Shown: piece after piece, positions 63,999 through 64,000 of the stretch
Layout: each line of letters opens with the position of its first letter
Numbering within the stretch: position 1 is the first letter of the stretch
Source of the DNA: Mesorhizobium escarrei
GTDB taxonomy: Bacteria > Pseudomonadota > Alphaproteobacteria > Rhizobiales > Rhizobiaceae
Length of the DNA: 64,000 nt
Direction of reading: 5' to 3'
NCBI RefSeq assembly: GCF_935825525.1
Contig: NZ_CAKXZT010000126.1
Span: 1 to 64,000 of the forward strand
Notes under the pieces: model-generated
Database searches by the model: none
What the model saw: only the letters and a program-made list of their open reading frames with translations
What the model was told of the DNA's origin: nothing
Made by a program: the position numbers and the translations under genes

Positions 63999-64000
63999 CA

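Noticed and set aside
1..64000. CRISPR array, rRNA and tRNA genes
   Set aside because: No regularly spaced direct repeats, and no stretch resembling rRNA or a tRNA cloverleaf was found by eye; short or divergent tRNAs could still be missed.

Overview
The window looks like a piece of a Rhizobiales chromosome or megaplasmid, most probably Mesorhizobium or a close relative. Reasons: high-GC alphaproteobacterial codon use, a Rhizobium-type PmtA phospholipid methyltransferase, an alphaproteobacterial GlmM, and a palindromic intergenic repeat of the kind common in rhizobia. It reads as accessory DNA: intact cassettes are separated by kilobases of decayed genes and by fragments of IS6, Tn3, IS1182 and ISL3 transposases. 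No rRNA, tRNA or CRISPR array was seen.

Layout. 1-3.6 kb: broken AbiEii toxin gene, IS6 fragment, pmtA, ABC ATPase fragment. 3.6-7.7 kb: an intact sulfonate/taurine-type ABC importer (binding protein, permease, ATPase) with an FMN-dependent NtaA/DmoA-type monooxygenase, probably for organosulfur use. 7.7-10.2 kb: a graveyard (MocR regulator, LysE, DapA, EamA, FAD/NAD(P)-binding protein and resolvase fragments). 10.3-14.3 kb: a Nudix hydrolase, then two apparently intact housekeeping-type genes, glmM and a YggS-like PLP protein, among IS6, Tn3 and DapA remnants. 15.4-17.2 kb: an ABC exporter. 18-21 kb: Tn3 and YhaN-like remnants. 21-24.6 kb: a GGDEF-EAL protein overlapping a periplasmic molybdopterin-fold protein, then a QueD-like protein.

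25-46 kb is a defence or genome-maintenance island. It holds an AbiEi/AbiEii toxin-antitoxin pair with a paired-palindrome promoter, a YhaO nuclease with a frameshifted YhaN partner, a large zinc-hook AAA ATPase, and a PHP-SMC (TrlF-type) protein. It also holds an operon running from a peptidoglycan-binding/membrane/TerB-N/TerB/TerB-C protein (now in three ORFs) to a DUF2791-type ATPase and an Lhr-like helicase. 46-50 kb carries secreted-protein genes, some decayed: PAN domain, S1/P1 nuclease, Excalibur lipoprotein, thermonuclease-Excalibur, and a TerB-like/BRCT protein.

50.7-55.6 kb is a tight three-gene cassette: thermolysin-like metallopeptidase, metallo-beta-lactamase-fold hydrolase, patatin-like lipase. 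I do not recognise it as a described system. A subtilase remnant follows. 57.9-59.3 kb has a TlpA-like thioredoxin and fragments of C-P lyase genes (phnJ, phnK). 59.4-64 kb, running off the right edge on the minus strand, is a probable phosphonate biosynthesis operon: a diverged monomeric isocitrate-dehydrogenase-like enzyme, a SerK/SbnI-like kinase, an EamA exporter and phosphonopyruvate decarboxylase.

The strongest candidates for something undescribed are three. First, the membrane-anchored TerB receptor with its ATPase and helicase. Second, the peptidase/MBL/patatin cassette. Third, the phosphonate operon that couples phosphonopyruvate decarboxylase with an isocitrate-dehydrogenase relative.
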